Positions 6,398-6,821 of a stretch of 6,821 nt of DNA are shown here, one piece after another. The stretch is from Puia dinghuensis (lineage in GTDB: Bacteria > Bacteroidota > Bacteroidia > Chitinophagales > Chitinophagaceae): contig JAMFRX010000350.1 in NCBI GenBank assembly GCA_026224995.1, positions 1 through 6,821 on the forward strand, given 5' to 3'. The position numbers and the translations under genes were made by a program. How positions within the stretch are numbered: position 1 is the first letter of the stretch; each line of letters starts with the position of its first letter. Under the pieces are notes generated by a model that was not told the DNA's origin, did not search any database, and was given only the letters and a program-made list of their open reading frames with translations.

Positions 6398-6471
6398 CGG
6401 GAAGTAGCGCAGCCCGGTAGCGCACTACGTTCGGGACGTAGGGGTCGCAGGTTCGAATCCTGTCTTCCCGA
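6398..6471 (+). tRNA. tRNA-Pro, anticodon CGG
   Basis: All arms fold. The acceptor is CGGGAAG (6398-6404) with CTTCCCG (6464-6470). The D stem is GCGC (6407-6410) with GCGC (6420-6423). The anticodon stem is CTACG (6425-6429) with CGTAG (6437-6441). The T stem is GCAGG (6447-6451) with CCTGT (6459-6463), holding a TTCGAAT loop. The anticodon CGG is at 6432-6434, followed by G37, and reads the proline codon CCG. The discriminator is A6471. The next bases are CAA, so the 3' CCA is not encoded and must be added by CCA transferase. The 74-base length is normal. Its 3' end is the likely integration target of the element that begins downstream. Confidence 0.95.
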
Positions 6472-6500
6472 CAATGAGTCTAAAGCTAAGACAAGACGTG

Positions 6501-6531
6501 AAGCCCGTAAACGCTGAGTTTACGGGCTTTT
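6501..6531 (+). terminator. Strong intrinsic terminator after tRNA-Pro
   Basis: AAGCCCGTAAAC (6501-6512) and GTTTACGGGCTT (6518-6529) form a perfect 12-bp stem with a GCTGA loop. TTTT (6528-6531) follows. It lies 29 bp beyond the tRNA and would end its transcript. If the att core is inside the tRNA, this terminator belongs to the incoming element. Confidence 0.88.
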
Positions 6532-6575
6532 GCTTTGAATACACATCATTTTGTTGCAAGGTTTTTCAAATGGAA

Positions 6576-6624
6576 GGTGACCACGGCGGTGACCTAAAAT
6601 GCGAGATTACCTTTGAGGTCACCG
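6576..6624. repeat. GGTGACC direct and inverted repeats upstream of the integrase
   Basis: GGTGACC occurs at 6576-6582 and 6588-6594, a 12-bp period. Its inverted copy GGTCACC is at 6617-6623. The second and third copies extend to a 9-bp perfect inverted pair, CGGTGACCT (6587-6595) and AGGTCACCG (6616-6624). After one mismatch, AAA and TTT also pair. Such short repeats near an att site fit integrase arm-type or excisionase binding sites, or an operator for the integrase gene. The repeats are seen directly; the role is inferred. Confidence 0.6.
6608..6615 (+). promoter_or_regulatory. Candidate -7 box upstream of the integrase
   Basis: TACCTTTG matches TAnnTTTG fully and lies between the inverted GGTGACC copies, so a protein bound there would block it. 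A second full match, TACGTTTG, is at 6650-6657. Neither has a TTTG box at the usual spacing, and which of them drives the integrase, if either, is unclear. Confidence 0.35.
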
Positions 6625-6641
6625 GATCGCCAAAAAGCCGC

Positions 6642-6668
6642 GCCCGACGTACGTTTGGGCACTTTTTT
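6642..6668 (+). terminator. Terminator-like hairpin with T6 tract before the integrase
   Basis: GCCCGA (6642-6647) pairs with TTTGGGC (last six bases, 6655-6660, one G-U pair) over a CGTACGT loop, and six T residues follow at 6663-6668. It could stop read-through into the integrase or act as an attenuator in its leader. It overlaps the TACGTTTG box at 6650-6657, so the two readings compete. Confidence 0.4.
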
Positions 6669-6717
6669 AGGTATCGCAGCCTTTCGAGGAACCATTGATA
6701 ACGAAAAAAATAATGGT

Positions 6718-6821
6718 ATGAAGAGCAACAACAGTTTCGGGGTTCATTTCGTGTTACGCACTCAAAAGGCTTATGCCGATGACAAAATTCCCGTTTATGC
6801 CCGGATCACCGTCAACCGGAC
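6718..6821 (+). CDS. Tyrosine recombinase/integrase, N-terminal 34 residues only
   Basis: The frame from ATG 6718 reads MKSNNSFGVHFVLRTQKAYA, continues as DDKIPVYARITVNR and is cut by the window edge. The pattern FxVxFxLR followed by PVYARITVN matches the N-terminal arm-type DNA-binding domain of Bacteroidota site-specific integrases found on mobile elements. The catalytic Arg-His-Arg-Tyr domain would lie beyond the window. The gene begins 246 bp after tRNA-Pro and points away from it. The leader before the ATG is A-rich with no SD, as is common in this phylum. An in-frame stop or damage further on cannot be excluded. Confidence 0.8.
   Translation, partial: MKSNNSFGVHFVLRTQKAYADDKIPVYARITVNR

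Larger units (their letters stand above)
6472..6821 (+). mobile_element. Probable left end of a tRNA-integrated genomic island or integrative element
   Basis: The tRNA-Pro 3' end is followed within about 250 bp by a tyrosine recombinase gene reading away from it, with repeat clusters and terminators between. Tyrosine integrases commonly use tRNA 3' ends as attachment sites and sit next to one att site. The exact left boundary cannot be set here, because the matching repeat (attR) is outside the window. The core is probably in the T arm or acceptor region of the tRNA. Whether this is an ICE, a phage, or a defective remnant cannot be told. Confidence 0.5.

Noticed and set aside
6474..6698. 74-residue plus-strand frame between the tRNA and the integrase
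   Set aside because: It starts three bases after the tRNA, runs through a perfect terminator hairpin and the repeat cluster, and shows no protein-like pattern.
1..6821. CRISPR array or a complete novel defence or mobile system
   Set aside because: No regularly spaced repeats with variable spacers were seen. Most genes are standard metabolic enzymes, and only the first 34 codons of the integrase are visible, so no system can be claimed.

Overview
The window looks like a chromosomal segment of a GC-rich member of the Bacteroidota, most likely a Chitinophagaceae relative. This is inferred from four things: promoter-like TAnnTTTG boxes (one with a TTTG box 19 bp upstream), start sites that mostly lack Shine-Dalgarno sequences, a Bacteroidota-type integrase N-terminus at the right edge, and the general character of the proteins. 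Genus cannot be read from the sequence alone.

Left part (1-3278). A small exported protein of unknown function runs off the left edge on the minus strand. Next, also on the minus strand, comes a YghZ/Gpr-type aldo/keto reductase (479-1468). A 47-bp divergent gap centred on a perfect 14-bp palindrome separates it from a plus-strand HEAT-like helical protein (1516-2043). That gene meets D-3-phosphoglycerate dehydrogenase SerA (2040-3278, minus strand) tail to tail, and the two stop codons overlap.

Middle part (3279-6321). A compact divergent control region with an inverted repeat and a good TAnnTTTG box lies between serA and a lipoprotein of the beta-lactamase/serine hydrolase family. The lipoprotein appears to start at TTG and carries a low-complexity, His/Lys/Arg-rich tail. 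It is followed on the same strand by nnrD, the fused NAD(P)HX epimerase/dehydratase that repairs damaged nicotinamide cofactors. These genes are metabolic housekeeping (serine synthesis, cofactor repair, aldehyde reduction, envelope hydrolysis) and do not form one pathway.

Right part (6322-6821). After nnrD come a strong Bacteroidota-type promoter, a UUCG-capped hairpin with a T-run, a complete tRNA-Pro(CGG) without an encoded CCA, and a strong 12-bp-stem terminator. Beyond these are GGTGACC direct and inverted repeats, another hairpin with a T6 tract, and the first 34 codons of a tyrosine recombinase reading inward. This is the usual layout of a genomic island or integrative element inserted at the 3' end of a tRNA gene. 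The element itself lies outside the window, so nothing can be said about its cargo. No CRISPR array, toxin-antitoxin pair or clearly novel multi-gene system is visible.
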